Notes: a model not told the origin generated them from the letters alone. A stretch of 34,494 nucleotides of DNA from Zunongwangia pacifica (GCF_023499215.1 NZ_JAKHSK010000043.1:1-34494); one strand, 5' to 3'; positions 15,282 through 24,501 are shown, counted from the first letter of the stretch. Made by a program: numbers and translations.

Positions 15282-18200
15282 TTAGAAATTAAATCCAAGC
15301 GAGAACATTACTCTATTACCATCTTCGCTATGATATAATCCTAAATTGCCTGAAAGTGCGTTGAATCCGTTTATAAAAATGGAACCACCAAAATCGTTGT
15401 GCCAAACCTCAGAGTCATCATTGTCTTCCCACACGCGGCCATAATCAAAACCTAAGGTTACTCCCATTCTTATCGGGATAAAATTGGTCCTGAATTTAGC
15501 GATCCCTACTCTTAAATCTGTGCTTTGATAAAACGAGGTTTTACCATTAAAGCGGTCGTTTCTATACCCTCTTAAACTATAATTACCACCTAAGGTTGCT
15601 GCATGATAAAATTCATAATTATCGCCAAAGACCATATGGCTTCCAATCTTAGTGGCAAGCACTGCCAACCCACTTTCATGTAATGGATAATCTATAGATA
15701 AAGATGGTTTCAAATATACGAATTCGTTATTATATTCGTCGATATTTGTCTTATAACCTGTGGCTAAATCAAACTGAAATCCTCTTCTTGGGAATGCCAG
15801 TTCGTTTCCTTTATTTTTATACTGAAAAGACAGCTCACCACCGGCGTAAACCTGGCTTTCAAAAACATCATCGTTAGCGTTAAAAAATGCTCCGGTAGCT
15901 TCGTTGGCTTTATAATCTACTTCATGAGATTCGATCATAGGTTTGATCTCAAAATTGAGTCCGTTCCCGCTTCTGTAAATTAAAGATGGGGCAAAGTTCC
16001 ATTGTGCAATCCCTACTCGGTTATAATCTCTGTCTACCGCATCATCGTCATAAGTAGTTTCATTACCATATCCAAAGAAGTTCATGGCATAATTAGGACT
16101 GGTAAAACCAGCTTCTATACCAAAATTCCATTTATGGAAGATATGAGCAAATTCCCCAGAATACGTAAATTCGAATCCATTGGTAGCGGAATAATATGCC
16201 GCACCAAATTTGTGTTGTGTTTGGAAGGGATTATTTGCTAAACCATAGGTTGTATAAGTGTCTGAAATCCCTACCTTAAAGCCGGCATCTGGATCCCACC
16301 CAATTGCAGGGAAAATGGTATTGGTACTGTATTTTCGTCTATCTGGATTATAATTATTGATTTCGTAATCATCTACCAGCCATTTACTGCTATTGCCTTT
16401 TACGGTATTCTTTTTATTCTTGTAATCGTAAAGTTTTGCATTCCGGTTATTTTCAAAGTCATAGGTATCGTTATTTTCTCCGCCTATAATTTTAAGTTTA
16501 ATGTAGTGATCCCCTTCTCCTTCGATTTTAAAATCGTCCTTACCATCTAGTCCGTAGATCCAAATTTCTTTGGTAAGTTTTTTATCGTAAGTATGCTCAT
16601 AAACAATTTCATCATCAGTCTCTATAGCGATTGTTGTTTTGCCATCTGGTTTTCTAGTGATCAGAAACTTATCATCATCCTCTGTCCCGGTGATTACCTG
16701 AAAGCGTTTTAAATAGTCATAATAAGTTCTGGCAGATTCTAAAAGATTATCGCGACGTTCTTTTAAAGCCTTTTTAATATCTTCTATGGATTGATCTTGT
16801 ACTTCTTTAGGTAAGACTTTAAAAGAATCTTCGATCACCTGATCTGTAAGCCGATTTTGTATAAATTCAACTTGTTTTTTCCAATCTTCCCAAGTGAGGT
16901 CTTTTAAAAATGCCTGGTCTAAAGGATACCCGTCAAAATTTAGCCATTTTACATTTTTTATACCACCTTCAAAATCCTGCATTCTTCTAAAATCCATAAT
17001 CCCAAGCTTTAATACTTTGATAATTAAGCCATCATATCTTGGGAATGCCTGGTCGCGGTCGCGTCGTATTGGTTTATAAAGTTTGGTGCCGTCTTCCTGC
17101 TTAAATTCAGAGAAGCGCCATTGATCATTGTGGCGATCCCAGTCGCCAATAAGCATGTCTGTAAGGCGTGCCTTTATCCAAGCCGATTGATCTACTTTAT
17201 ATTTTTTAGAATCTTTCATATCCATCAGTAAATCTGTGCTCGAAACGATATCATCTGGGCTTCCAAACTTAGGATTGTCTTTATTCTCATCACCGGCATG
17301 CACCTCTAACATATAAAGTTTATCACCGTAACCTTCATTAAAAATATTTAGGTTTTTTTGTTTTGGCAGATAATAGATTTCTGGCTCGGCATTATAGATA
17401 TTCAGTGTGTCCAGTATAGGGTTTAAGGCAAAGGGGGCATAAGGGTGTGCAGTGGTATAGAAATCCTGTACAATTCTTTCTGCAACGGTATTTTGCATAT
17501 AATCTTCTACATAGTGATCCTTTATGGCAGATTGTATAAATCTAACCGCACTTTTTCTTAGTTCCCTTAAGGTATATTCGTGATCTTCATCATCTTTTAT
17601 GCGTATAGATCTGGATTGATGCCCACCACCTTCTGAAATGGCTACCGGGTTTCCTTCTAATTTGGTTAAATCTAATACAGGAGCTTCAATCTCTTTGCTA
17701 TAAACATCGCGATAGTGCGTTCCCCAAAAGAAATTATATACACCACTTTTAGAGGTTTCCTCGTCGGTATAAATAGAAGCCTTTTTAGTTGCCGGCCAAT
17801 TGCTAAGGTCATGATAAGAAACTTCGTCTAATGTAGTTTGCTGTCTTTTGATTATTTTACTGAATAGCTTTTCAGGAGCTCCGTTTTCAACTGAGTAAAA
17901 TTCAACTTCAGAGCTGTTATCTTCATAAACGGTAAGTCTTGCAAAACCGTGGTCGCTTGAAGCAAATTGTCCATCTTCTTCATCGACTCTGGCCTTTCTG
18001 GTTTTTTTACCGGCGGTACCGCTAATGATTTGTGGAATACCATCGTCTGATAAATACTGTAAATTTTGATCGCTGGCAGAAACAAAAATCACATCTGGGA
18101 ACATGCTCGCCAGGGTTTCTAAAGTACCTCTTAGTTTTCTGCGCTGCTGGCTATAGTAGTCTTCTTTTTTAAAACCACCGGTTTTTTCGAAGAATCCCTG

Positions 18201-18890
18201 TTTTGTATTACTTAAAACGGGATGGTGTATCGCAACGATAACTGTTTTGTTTTGCTCGTCTTTAAGATCGTCCTTAAACTTAGCAAAAAAGTCAGCTCGG
18301 GTTTTAAGATCACATTTATTATTAATATATAAATGTTTATCCCAATCTTCTAAAAACCATTGAGAATCTATCATTAGTAATTCGATATTCTTGGTATCCA
18401 AATCTTCGATCTCTCTTACGCAACCGTCATTTGGCCAAAACTCAGCTTTACTATTATCCTGAATAAACGATTCCATATCGTCTATGTTCTCATGCCCGTT
18501 TTTGTTCCATTCGTTTTTTCCCGGAGTATAGATCACACGCCCGTTAAAATTTTCCATGGGTTCCATTAGGCTTTTACGAAGTAATTCTTCGGCCTTTTTG
18601 CGATCTTTTTTCTTTGGAGGGAAACCATTTTTGGCCGTAATATTCCCTATAGCCACAAAGGTTGCTTTTTCATCCTTCTGCGACATTTCATTAATGGCAG
18701 AAAGTACCTCTTTGGTATAATTAGATTCGTCTACACCTGTATTTCCCGTAAAATAGAAAGTCTGAGATACTTTTCTCCCAGGCTGTTGGGCGTACGAATA
18801 CGTAGCACTAATGACTAACAAAAAGCAAAAAGCGAAACGAATTTTTTTAAGATTAAAATATGTGAGCTGAAGTAGAAATCTATTTACCAT
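15282..18890 (-). CDS. Giant outer-membrane protein: degenerate phosphoesterase head, kinase-like middle, D15 barrel
   Basis: About 1202 residues from ATG 18890. A signal peptide ends near residue 34 (SYA). Residues ~45-370 match the calcineurin-like phosphoesterase head of a flavobacterial fusion family, but metal-binding motifs have changed: TGNTG (48-52), IGNI (81-84), PGKNEW (123-128) and SASDQN (271-276) replace what I recall as GDAG, GDN, GNHDW and GHxHN; only HHP (222-224) is kept. The middle (~430-750) has AERIVQDF, LIGDWDRHNDQWRF (GDWDRH from 582) and RDRDQAF. The C-terminal ~400 residues form a D15/BamA-type barrel ending in phenylalanine. The start was preferred over 18947 because a predicted promoter covers the earlier codon. 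Confidence 0.8.
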   Translation of the reverse strand: MVNRFLLQLTYFNLKKIRFAFCFLLVISATYSYAQQPGRKVSQTFYFTGNTGVDESNYTKEVLSAINEMSQKDEKATFVAIGNITAKNGFPPKKKDRKKAEELLRKSLMEPMENFNGRVIYTPGKNEWNKNGHENIDDMESFIQDNSKAEFWPNDGCVREIEDLDTKNIELLMIDSQWFLEDWDKHLYINNKCDLKTRADFFAKFKDDLKDEQNKTVIVAIHHPVLSNTKQGFFEKTGGFKKEDYYSQQRRKLRGTLETLASMFPDVIFVSASDQNLQYLSDDGIPQIISGTAGKKTRKARVDEEDGQFASSDHGFARLTVYEDNSSEVEFYSVENGAPEKLFSKIIKRQQTTLDEVSYHDLSNWPATKKASIYTDEETSKSGVYNFFWGTHYRDVYSKEIEAPVLDLTKLEGNPVAISEGGGHQSRSIRIKDDEDHEYTLRELRKSAVRFIQSAIKDHYVEDYMQNTVAERIVQDFYTTAHPYAPFALNPILDTLNIYNAEPEIYYLPKQKNLNIFNEGYGDKLYMLEVHAGDENKDNPKFGSPDDIVSSTDLLMDMKDSKKYKVDQSAWIKARLTDMLIGDWDRHNDQWRFSEFKQEDGTKLYKPIRRDRDQAFPRYDGLIIKVLKLGIMDFRRMQDFEGGIKNVKWLNFDGYPLDQAFLKDLTWEDWKKQVEFIQNRLTDQVIEDSFKVLPKEVQDQSIEDIKKALKERRDNLLESARTYYDYLKRFQVITGTEDDDKFLITRKPDGKTTIAIETDDEIVYEHTYDKKLTKEIWIYGLDGKDDFKIEGEGDHYIKLKIIGGENNDTYDFENNRNAKLYDYKNKKNTVKGNSSKWLVDDYEINNYNPDRRKYSTNTIFPAIGWDPDAGFKVGISDTYTTYGLANNPFQTQHKFGAAYYSATNGFEFTYSGEFAHIFHKWNFGIEAGFTSPNYAMNFFGYGNETTYDDDAVDRDYNRVGIAQWNFAPSLIYRSGNGLNFEIKPMIESHEVDYKANEATGAFFNANDDVFESQVYAGGELSFQYKNKGNELAFPRRGFQFDLATGYKTNIDEYNNEFVYLKPSLSIDYPLHESGLAVLATKIGSHMVFGDNYEFYHAATLGGNYSLRGYRNDRFNGKTSFYQSTDLRVGIAKFRTNFIPIRMGVTLGFDYGRVWEDNDDSEVWHNDFGGSIFINGFNALSGNLGLYHSEDGNRVMFSLGFNF

Positions 18891-18917
18891 GTATCTTATG
18901 TTAATTTTTGAAACGAC

Positions 18918-18947
18918 CAAATTGATCTTGCACGATGTGAATTTCAA
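18918..18947 (-). promoter_or_regulatory. Promoter of the giant outer-membrane protein
   Basis: On the minus strand TTG at 18947-18945 is followed after 19 bases by TCAATTTG (18925-18918), one mismatch from TAnnTTTG. The transcript would begin near 18911, which places the true start codon at 18890. Confidence 0.55.
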
Positions 18948-19043
18948 AAAAAATAAGAGATTTGAATAAATTTTAACTATCTATAACACTTTTGTTTCCG
19001 CAAGCCTAAAAATTTTCATAAAACAGGTAAGCCCGGTAATGGT

Positions 19044-19493
19044 CTAGTTAAGATTGCGTTTTTCTATAAAAAAACGTTTGAGAAGTTGCCCACATTCATA
19101 TTCCATTATTCCCTGAGAAACTTCTGTTTTAGGATGCAGTTGAACGCCAAATTTTTGATACCCGCGATGCTCGTCTTTTGCTGCAAAAACCAGTCGGGAA
19201 AGCTGACTCCAATACAAAGCGCCGGCACACATCTGGCAGGGCTCTAACGTGACGTACATGGTGCAGCCCTTTAGGTATTTACCACCTAAAAAACCGGCTG
19301 CCGAAGTAATAGCCTGCATTTCGGCATGGGCAGTTACATCATTTAAAGTCTCGGTAAGGTTATGGCCACGAGCGATAATTCTATTCTTAATAACTACCAC
19401 GACACCTACAGGGATTTCACCTTTGTCAAAAGCGATTTCAGCTTCTTCATAGGCTTTCTTCATAAAATAGGAATCATCAAAAGGTGTAAGCAC
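19044..19493 (-). CDS. tadA: tRNA-specific adenosine deaminase
   Basis: A zinc-dependent deaminase of the TadA type, which converts A34 to inosine in tRNA-Arg(ACG). The zinc and catalytic motifs are THAEMQAI (HAE) and TLEPCQMCAGAL (PCxxC), in a product of 149 residues. KGEIPVGVVVV and the terminal ECGQLLKRFF match the family. No ATG exists before the FMKKAYEEA methionine. GTG at 19493 gives the family-like start MLTPFDDSYFMKKA; TTG at 19511 is an alternative adding six residues. The gene diverges from dxs with under 100 bp between them. Confidence 0.9.
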   Translation of the reverse strand: MLTPFDDSYFMKKAYEEAEIAFDKGEIPVGVVVVIKNRIIARGHNLTETLNDVTAHAEMQAITSAAGFLGGKYLKGCTMYVTLEPCQMCAGALYWSQLSRLVFAAKDEHRGYQKFGVQLHPKTEVSQGIMEYECGQLLKRFFIEKRNLN

Positions 19494-19557
19494 GGTGTAA
19501 ATTTTTAGCAAGATAAAAAAGGAAGTGCTAATTATTAAAATAGTTTCAGGATAAAAC

Positions 19558-19565
19558 TAAATTTG
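19558..19565 (+). promoter_or_regulatory. -7 element of the dxs promoter
   Basis: TAAATTTG is a perfect TAnnTTTG; TTA (not TTG) lies 20 bases upstream at 19535. The dxs ATG begins only 8 bp after this element, so the transcript would be nearly leaderless. Confidence 0.45.
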
Positions 19566-19573
19566 CCTTGATT

Positions 19574-21340
19574 ATGGAGTATCAGATTTTAAATACGATA
19601 GAAGAGCCTGCAGATTTAAAAAATCTGTCTTTACAGGAATTACAGCTTTTGGCTAAAGAATTACGACAGTATATCATAGCGATTATTGCAGTAAAAGAAG
19701 GCCATTTAGGGGCCAGCCTTGGGGTGGTAGAGTTAACTATTGCCCTTCACTTTATTTTTGATACTCCCAATGACCTTTTAGTTTGGGATGTAGGCCATCA
19801 GGCCTATGGGCACAAAATCTTAACGGGTAGAAGAAAACAATTTCATACCAACCGCCAATTGGGCGGATTAAGTGGTTTTCCTAAACGGGAAGAAAGTGTT
19901 TACGATGCTTTTGGAGTTGGGCATTCGTCCACTTCGATTTCTGCGGCGCTGGGAATGGCGCTGGCATCAAGATTAAAAGGTGATTTGGACAAACAGCATA
20001 TTGCAGTTATTGGTGATGCTTCTATTGCAAGTGGGATAGCTTTTGAAGGTTTAAACCATGCCGGGGTAACCGATGCTAATTTACTGGTGATTTTAAATGA
20101 TAATGCCATTGGGATCGATCCTAGTGTGGGGGCATTAAAAGAATATCTTACCAAAGCCAAAGTAGGATATAAGCCTAAAGAAAGCAATATTATAGAAGCA
20201 CTTAATTTTAACTATTTTGGGCCGGTAGATGGTCACGATTTAGAAGGATTGTTATCTATTCTGAATGAATTAAATGAAATTAAAGGGCCAAAATTTTTGC
20301 ATGTTATTACCAAAAAAGGAAAAGGATTAAAGAAGGCGGAAGAAGATCAGGTAAAATACCATGCGCCCGGAAAATTTAAGCCAGAAACCGGCGAATTACT
20401 TCCAAGTAGCGCTGAAGGCTTGCCCTTAAAATATCAAGATGTTTTTGGGTTGACTTTGGTAGAATTAGCCGAGAAAAATGAGAGGATCGTAGGAATTACT
20501 CCGGCGATGCCAACCGGTAGCTCCCTTAAATATATGATGGAAGCTTTCCCGGGAAGAGCATTCGATGTAGGAATTGCCGAGCAGCATGCGGTGACACTAG
20601 CGGCAGGGATGGCAACGCAGGGAGCAATAGTTTTTTGTAATATTTATTCTACTTTTTTACAGCGAGCTTACGATCAGGTAATTCATGATGTGGCCTTGCA
20701 AGATTTACCGGTAATTTTTTGTTTAGATCGTGCCGGCTTGGTGGGAGAAGATGGGGCTACGCACCACGGCCTTTTTGATTTAGCATTTTTACGCGCTATT
20801 CCCAATATGATTGTGGCTGCCCCGGCAAACGAGATCGAACTTAGGCAGTTACTGTATACCGCTCAATTAGGCTTAAAACACCCCATGGCTATACGTTACC
20901 CAAGGGGAAGAGGGGTACAGGTGAATTGGCAGGTGCCTTTTAAAGCTTTGGAGATTGGTAAGGCGGTTTGTGAAAAAGAAGGCCAAAATCTTGCAATCCT
21001 GGCTATAGGTTCGATTATTAAAAATGCGAAATTGGCTTTGCAGGAAATAGAAAGTGAGGTTGGATTATATAATATGAGGTTTGTTAAGCCTTTAGATGAA
21101 GTGATGTTGCATAAGGTTTTTAAGAACTATAAAACGGTTTTGACTTTAGAAGACGGGGTGGTAACTGGTGGTTTTGGTAGTGCGATATTAGAATTTGCAG
21201 CAGCTAATAATTATAGGGTTAAAATAAAGTGTTTGGGGATTCCAGACAGCTTTATAGAACATGGCAAGATTACCGAATTGCAAGAAATTGCGGGAATCGA
21301 CGTTAAAACTATAATTAACGAGGTGAAATCTCTGTTATAA
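19574..21340 (+). CDS. dxs: 1-deoxy-D-xylulose-5-phosphate synthase
   Basis: The 588-residue thiamine-diphosphate enzyme makes DXP from pyruvate and glyceraldehyde 3-phosphate, the first step of the MEP isoprenoid route. Seen are VKEGHLGASLGVVELTIALH, VWDVGHQAYGHKILTGR, the ThDP-binding GDASIASGIAFEGLNHAG-(..)-LNDN, the transketolase central domain with DVGIAEQHAVTLAAGMA (catalytic Glu), and DRAGLVGEDGATHHG. The C-terminal domain has TLEDGVVTGGFGSAI. Length fits the short Bacteroidota form. I start at ATG 19574 (MEYQILN); a TTG lies two codons upstream. The DUF3078 gene follows 37 bp later and is probably co-transcribed. Confidence 0.95.
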   Translation: MEYQILNTIEEPADLKNLSLQELQLLAKELRQYIIAIIAVKEGHLGASLGVVELTIALHFIFDTPNDLLVWDVGHQAYGHKILTGRRKQFHTNRQLGGLSGFPKREESVYDAFGVGHSSTSISAALGMALASRLKGDLDKQHIAVIGDASIASGIAFEGLNHAGVTDANLLVILNDNAIGIDPSVGALKEYLTKAKVGYKPKESNIIEALNFNYFGPVDGHDLEGLLSILNELNEIKGPKFLHVITKKGKGLKKAEEDQVKYHAPGKFKPETGELLPSSAEGLPLKYQDVFGLTLVELAEKNERIVGITPAMPTGSSLKYMMEAFPGRAFDVGIAEQHAVTLAAGMATQGAIVFCNIYSTFLQRAYDQVIHDVALQDLPVIFCLDRAGLVGEDGATHHGLFDLAFLRAIPNMIVAAPANEIELRQLLYTAQLGLKHPMAIRYPRGRGVQVNWQVPFKALEIGKAVCEKEGQNLAILAIGSIIKNAKLALQEIESEVGLYNMRFVKPLDEVMLHKVFKNYKTVLTLEDGVVTGGFGSAILEFAAANNYRVKIKCLGIPDSFIEHGKITELQEIAGIDVKTIINEVKSLL

Positions 21341-21377
21341 GTTTTAATTTTGCGAATCCGAATAATCTAAATAACCA

Positions 21378-22379
21378 ATGCAAGTGCGATTAATCATCAG
21401 TTTAATTTGTATTTCATTCTATCTTGGTATTTCTTCTTTCTCGATGTGTGCACAAAATCAAACGGCGCGAGACACCACAAAGTCGCCACAAGATTCTGCT
21501 GAAGTCGAGCAGCCTGTGATCATATACTGGTCCAAGAAAAACACTGTTGGAGTGAATTTAAGTGAAGTAGCTTTTGTAAACTGGAATGCCGGTGGAAATA
21601 ACTCTATTTCTTCTCTTTTTTATGGGCAATTTGAACGGAATTACAAGAAAAAGTTAACCAGCTGGAAAAACTATCTTTCGTTAAGATACGGACTGAATTC
21701 TCAGGAAGGCCAGGAAGTTCGAAAAACAGACGATCAGATTCAATTTAAAACCACTTTTGGGTATCGAAGCGATTCGGTTTCTAACTGGTATTATTCCGGG
21801 AATATCGATTTTAGAACTCAGTTTGCCAATGGTTACAAATATCCCAATACCGACGCGGCCATTTCTAAATTCATGGCACCGGGCTACCTTTTAATTGGTG
21901 TGGGTACGCAGTTTTCGCATCCAGACGAAAATTTTAATGCTTATATCTCTCCGGTTACCGAAAAATCTACTTTTGTGCTCGATCAGCGTTTGGCTAATGA
22001 GGGTGCTTTTGGGGTAGATCCGGCACAATATGATGAGCTGGGTAATCTGATTGAAGAAGGGAATAAAGTACGATCGGAATTTGGGTTTTTGGTGACCAGT
22101 GATTTCAAAAAACAGGTGTTCCCCAACGTGAATATGAATACCCAAATAAGTTTATATTCAGATTATCTGCGGGATTTTGGAAATATTGACGTGGATTGGC
22201 AACTGAATTTTGATATGAAAGTGAACGATTTTATAAAAGCCAATATTGGTTCACACCTTCTTTACGATAATGATGTAAAATATAAAGAAGATACCAACGG
22301 TGATGGAGAGCTGGAAACCCTAGGAGCCCGCGTACAGTGGAAGCAGCTTTTAGGGATTGGTTTTACCTATGTTTTTTAA
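21378..22379 (+). CDS. DUF3078 outer-membrane protein
   Basis: A 333-residue protein with a signal peptide of about 25 residues (ending MCA). The body matches DUF3078: WSKKNTVGVNLSEVAFVNWNAGGNNSISSLFYGQFERNY, then LSLRYGLNSQEGQEVRKTDDQIQFKTTFGYR and many alternating aromatic strands, ending GIGFTYVF with a terminal phenylalanine as in outer-membrane barrels. The function is unknown. In flavobacteria I recall this gene commonly following dxs, as here. The right half-site ATCTAAATAA of the putative iron operator occurs just before its start (21365-21374 region) without a matching left half. Confidence 0.8.
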   Translation: MQVRLIISLICISFYLGISSFSMCAQNQTARDTTKSPQDSAEVEQPVIIYWSKKNTVGVNLSEVAFVNWNAGGNNSISSLFYGQFERNYKKKLTSWKNYLSLRYGLNSQEGQEVRKTDDQIQFKTTFGYRSDSVSNWYYSGNIDFRTQFANGYKYPNTDAAISKFMAPGYLLIGVGTQFSHPDENFNAYISPVTEKSTFVLDQRLANEGAFGVDPAQYDELGNLIEEGNKVRSEFGFLVTSDFKKQVFPNVNMNTQISLYSDYLRDFGNIDVDWQLNFDMKVNDFIKANIGSHLLYDNDVKYKEDTNGDGELETLGARVQWKQLLGIGFTYVF

Positions 22380-22414
22380 CTCCGATAATCGAGATTAAAT
22401 GTTCCGATCCCGCC

Positions 22415-22428
22415 CCGATAGCCATCGG
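22415..22428. repeat. Small GC-rich inverted repeat in the convergent gap
   Basis: CCGAT-AGCC-ATCGG overlaps a second palindrome, CGGCATGCCG, at 22426-22435. The gap separates convergent genes; no T-run follows, so termination activity is doubtful. It resembles a worn copy of the GATAGCTATCG-type palindromes common in flavobacterial intergenic DNA. Confidence 0.35.
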
Positions 22429-22485
22429 CATGCCGCGAAATAGAAATGATTTTCGAATAAATTGCCCTTTGGTAGTTTGCTAAAG

Positions 22486-23832
22486 TTATAAACCAGACCC
22501 CTGATATCTTTTGAAAGAAGATACGGTAAACCCATCAGTAAGCGAGGCGGTATACGAACAAATTTGAATAAGTTTCTGGTATACCGAAGTTTCAGCTTTT
22601 AAATGTTTTAGTTTAGGTACAGATTTTAAGACCAGGTCGTTAAAGTTTGAGTAGAGATCGTTACGATCGGGTAAAAATGCCCTGGTATAGGTGTCTAACA
22701 ACGTTTCTAGCATTTTATAGCCGGCGATTTCTTTATTGATTACCTCTTCGCTCTGGTAAATTTTTTCAACGCTAATTTTGATAATATCTTTAATTTGTGC
22801 TTCGTACTTACTTTTATCGAATAAGGCCTGATGGAATTCTCCTGCAAGAATGGCTTCTTCATTGGCCAGGAAAATCTCGGCAGCTTCGCGAATTAAAGTG
22901 TTAATCGCTAAAGATCGCAGATAACTTAAACGATCTGCCGTACTTTGTAGAGAATTATATTTAGGGGTCGATATGTTATCTTTTACCAGTTTGATTAGAT
23001 ATTCTAACGCATAATCCTCATCGATTAAACCAAGATTAATGCCGTCTTCAAAATCGATAATGGTATAGCAAATATCATCTGCGGCTTCTACAAGAAAAGC
23101 TAAAGGATGCCTTGAGAAGCTAATATCGTTCTGGTTGCCTGTTTTGCTAAGGCCAAGTTCTTCGGCAACATCCAGCATGGTTTCTTTTTCGCTCTGGAAA
23201 AAGCCAAATTTCTTATCGGCTATATTTTTTGTGGGTTTGTGCGGCAAGGATTCCTTAGGGTATTTCATAAAAGCGCCAAGGGTAGCGTAGCTTATTCGCA
23301 ATCCACCGGGAGTGCCGGGGCGATCTTCGGTAAGGATCTTAAAACCGTTGGCATTCCCTTCAAATTTTACCAAATCCTGATATTCTTTGTCGCTAAGTTG
23401 GGATTGGAATCTTTTGCCGTTCCCGTTTAAAAAATACTCGCCTATGGCTTTTTCTCCAGAATGTCCAAAGGGAGGATTACCAATATCATGGGCTAAAGCT
23501 GCTGCGGCAACGATGGCTCCAAAATCGTTCATCTGGTAACCATGGATAGTGCTAAGATGGGGATGTTTTTCCAGAATTTTCTTTCCGGTTAAACGGCCTA
23601 AAGAGCGGCCAACTACAGAAACTTCCAGACTATGCGTTAAACGCGTGTGTACAAAATCTGTTTTAGAAAGTGGGATCACCTGGGTTTTATCCTGTAAACT
23701 TCTAAAGGCTGAAGAAAAAATAATACGGTCGTAATCCACTTCGAAACCTAAGCGGGTTTCATCTTGTTCTTTACGTAGTCTTTTATTGGTGTCTCCAGAT
23801 CGTTTTAGCGATAATAGTTGTTCCCAGTTCAT
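22486..23832 (-). CDS. dgt: dGTP triphosphohydrolase (dGTPase family)
   Basis: A 448-residue HD-domain enzyme expected to cleave dGTP, and perhaps other dNTPs, to the nucleoside and triphosphate. HD motifs: TRLTHSLEVSVVGRSLGR (first His), LAHDIGNPPFGHSGEKAI (the HD pair and catalytic His) and EAADDICYTIIDFEDG (last Asp). The N terminus MNWEQLLSLKR is typical. Length is between the E. coli form (505) and shorter dGTPase-like proteins (~380), so activation by other dNTPs is possible. The next upstream gene on this strand, DUF3109, is 105 bp away, with a structured element between. Confidence 0.9.
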   Translation of the reverse strand: MNWEQLLSLKRSGDTNKRLRKEQDETRLGFEVDYDRIIFSSAFRSLQDKTQVIPLSKTDFVHTRLTHSLEVSVVGRSLGRLTGKKILEKHPHLSTIHGYQMNDFGAIVAAAALAHDIGNPPFGHSGEKAIGEYFLNGNGKRFQSQLSDKEYQDLVKFEGNANGFKILTEDRPGTPGGLRISYATLGAFMKYPKESLPHKPTKNIADKKFGFFQSEKETMLDVAEELGLSKTGNQNDISFSRHPLAFLVEAADDICYTIIDFEDGINLGLIDEDYALEYLIKLVKDNISTPKYNSLQSTADRLSYLRSLAINTLIREAAEIFLANEEAILAGEFHQALFDKSKYEAQIKDIIKISVEKIYQSEEVINKEIAGYKMLETLLDTYTRAFLPDRNDLYSNFNDLVLKSVPKLKHLKAETSVYQKLIQICSYTASLTDGFTVSSFKRYQGSGL

Positions 23833-23844
23833 GATTTTGGTTTT

Positions 23845-23934
23845 GCGTTAGGGATAGAGCGGTTTGTTTGAGCTCTTGCAAGATGGCTAAATCTTGTAAA
23901 GCGAGTAGCGAAAGCCCGGCCAAAGGCAACGCCC
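23845..23934. repeat. Structured intergenic element common in flavobacteria
   Basis: A 90-bp block is closed by GCGTT (23845) and AACGC (23928-23932). It contains an inner stem around CAAGAT/ATCTTG (23879-23896 region) and the tract AGTAGCGAAAGCCCGG. I recall very similar GCGTTAGGGAT...AAAGCCCG...AACGCCC blocks scattered between genes in many Flavobacteriaceae. The function is unknown; it may be a transcribed RNA element or a mobile repeat of the REP kind. Confidence 0.5.
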
Positions 23935-23937
23935 AAA

Positions 23938-24501
23938 TTATAGGTTTTGGGCTACTTTTTCTAATTCGGCATACCAGTCTTCCCCAAATTTCCTAATAAG
24001 GGCTTCTTTGGTAAATTTATAAATAGGTACCCCTAATTCTTCGCCAAGACTACAAGCGTCGTCGCAAATATGCCATTGATGATAGTTTACCGCAGAAAAT
24101 TCTGAATACTCCTGAACGCGTACCGGGTAAAGATGGCAGGAAACCGGTTTTTTCCAATCGATTTCTCCCTGATTATAGGCTTCTTCTATTCCGCAAAGTG
24201 AAGTGCCTTTATCGTCGAAGGTGACATACGCACAATCGGCACCATCGATAAGCGGGGTTTCGATCTCGCCTAATTCGGTTGTGATATACCGTCCTTGCTT
24301 TTCTATGGCATCGATGCCTTCTTGTCTAAGAAATGGTTTAACTTTTGGATAAATTTTATCCATGATCTCTTTCTCGTGTTCTTCTACGGGAGCACCGGCA
24401 TCGCCATCTACGCAGCATGCCCCTTTACAGGCCGAAAGATTACAAACAAATTCTTTTTTTAGAATTTCTTCTGAAACTATGGTTTTACCTAACTGAAACA
24501 T
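23938..24501 (-). CDS. DUF3109 cysteine-rich protein
   Basis: A 187-residue cytoplasmic protein with many conserved cysteines: CNLSACKGACCVDGD (residues 20-30), GADCAYVTF, SLCGIEEA, VSCHLYPVRV and HICDDACSLG. This pattern defines DUF3109, related to the YkgJ-type zinc- or iron-cluster binding proteins. No biochemical role is established that I know of. The stop lies only 3 bp from the structured intergenic element, which may serve as its 3' processing or termination signal. Confidence 0.85.
   Translation of the reverse strand: MFQLGKTIVSEEILKKEFVCNLSACKGACCVDGDAGAPVEEHEKEIMDKIYPKVKPFLRQEGIDAIEKQGRYITTELGEIETPLIDGADCAYVTFDDKGTSLCGIEEAYNQGEIDWKKPVSCHLYPVRVQEYSEFSAVNYHQWHICDDACSLGEELGVPIYKFTKEALIRKFGEDWYAELEKVAQNL

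Noticed and set aside
21362-21374. ATCTAAATAA right half-site before the DUF3078 gene as a sixth iron operator.
   Set aside because: The left half does not match, and the gene is probably read from the dxs promoter.
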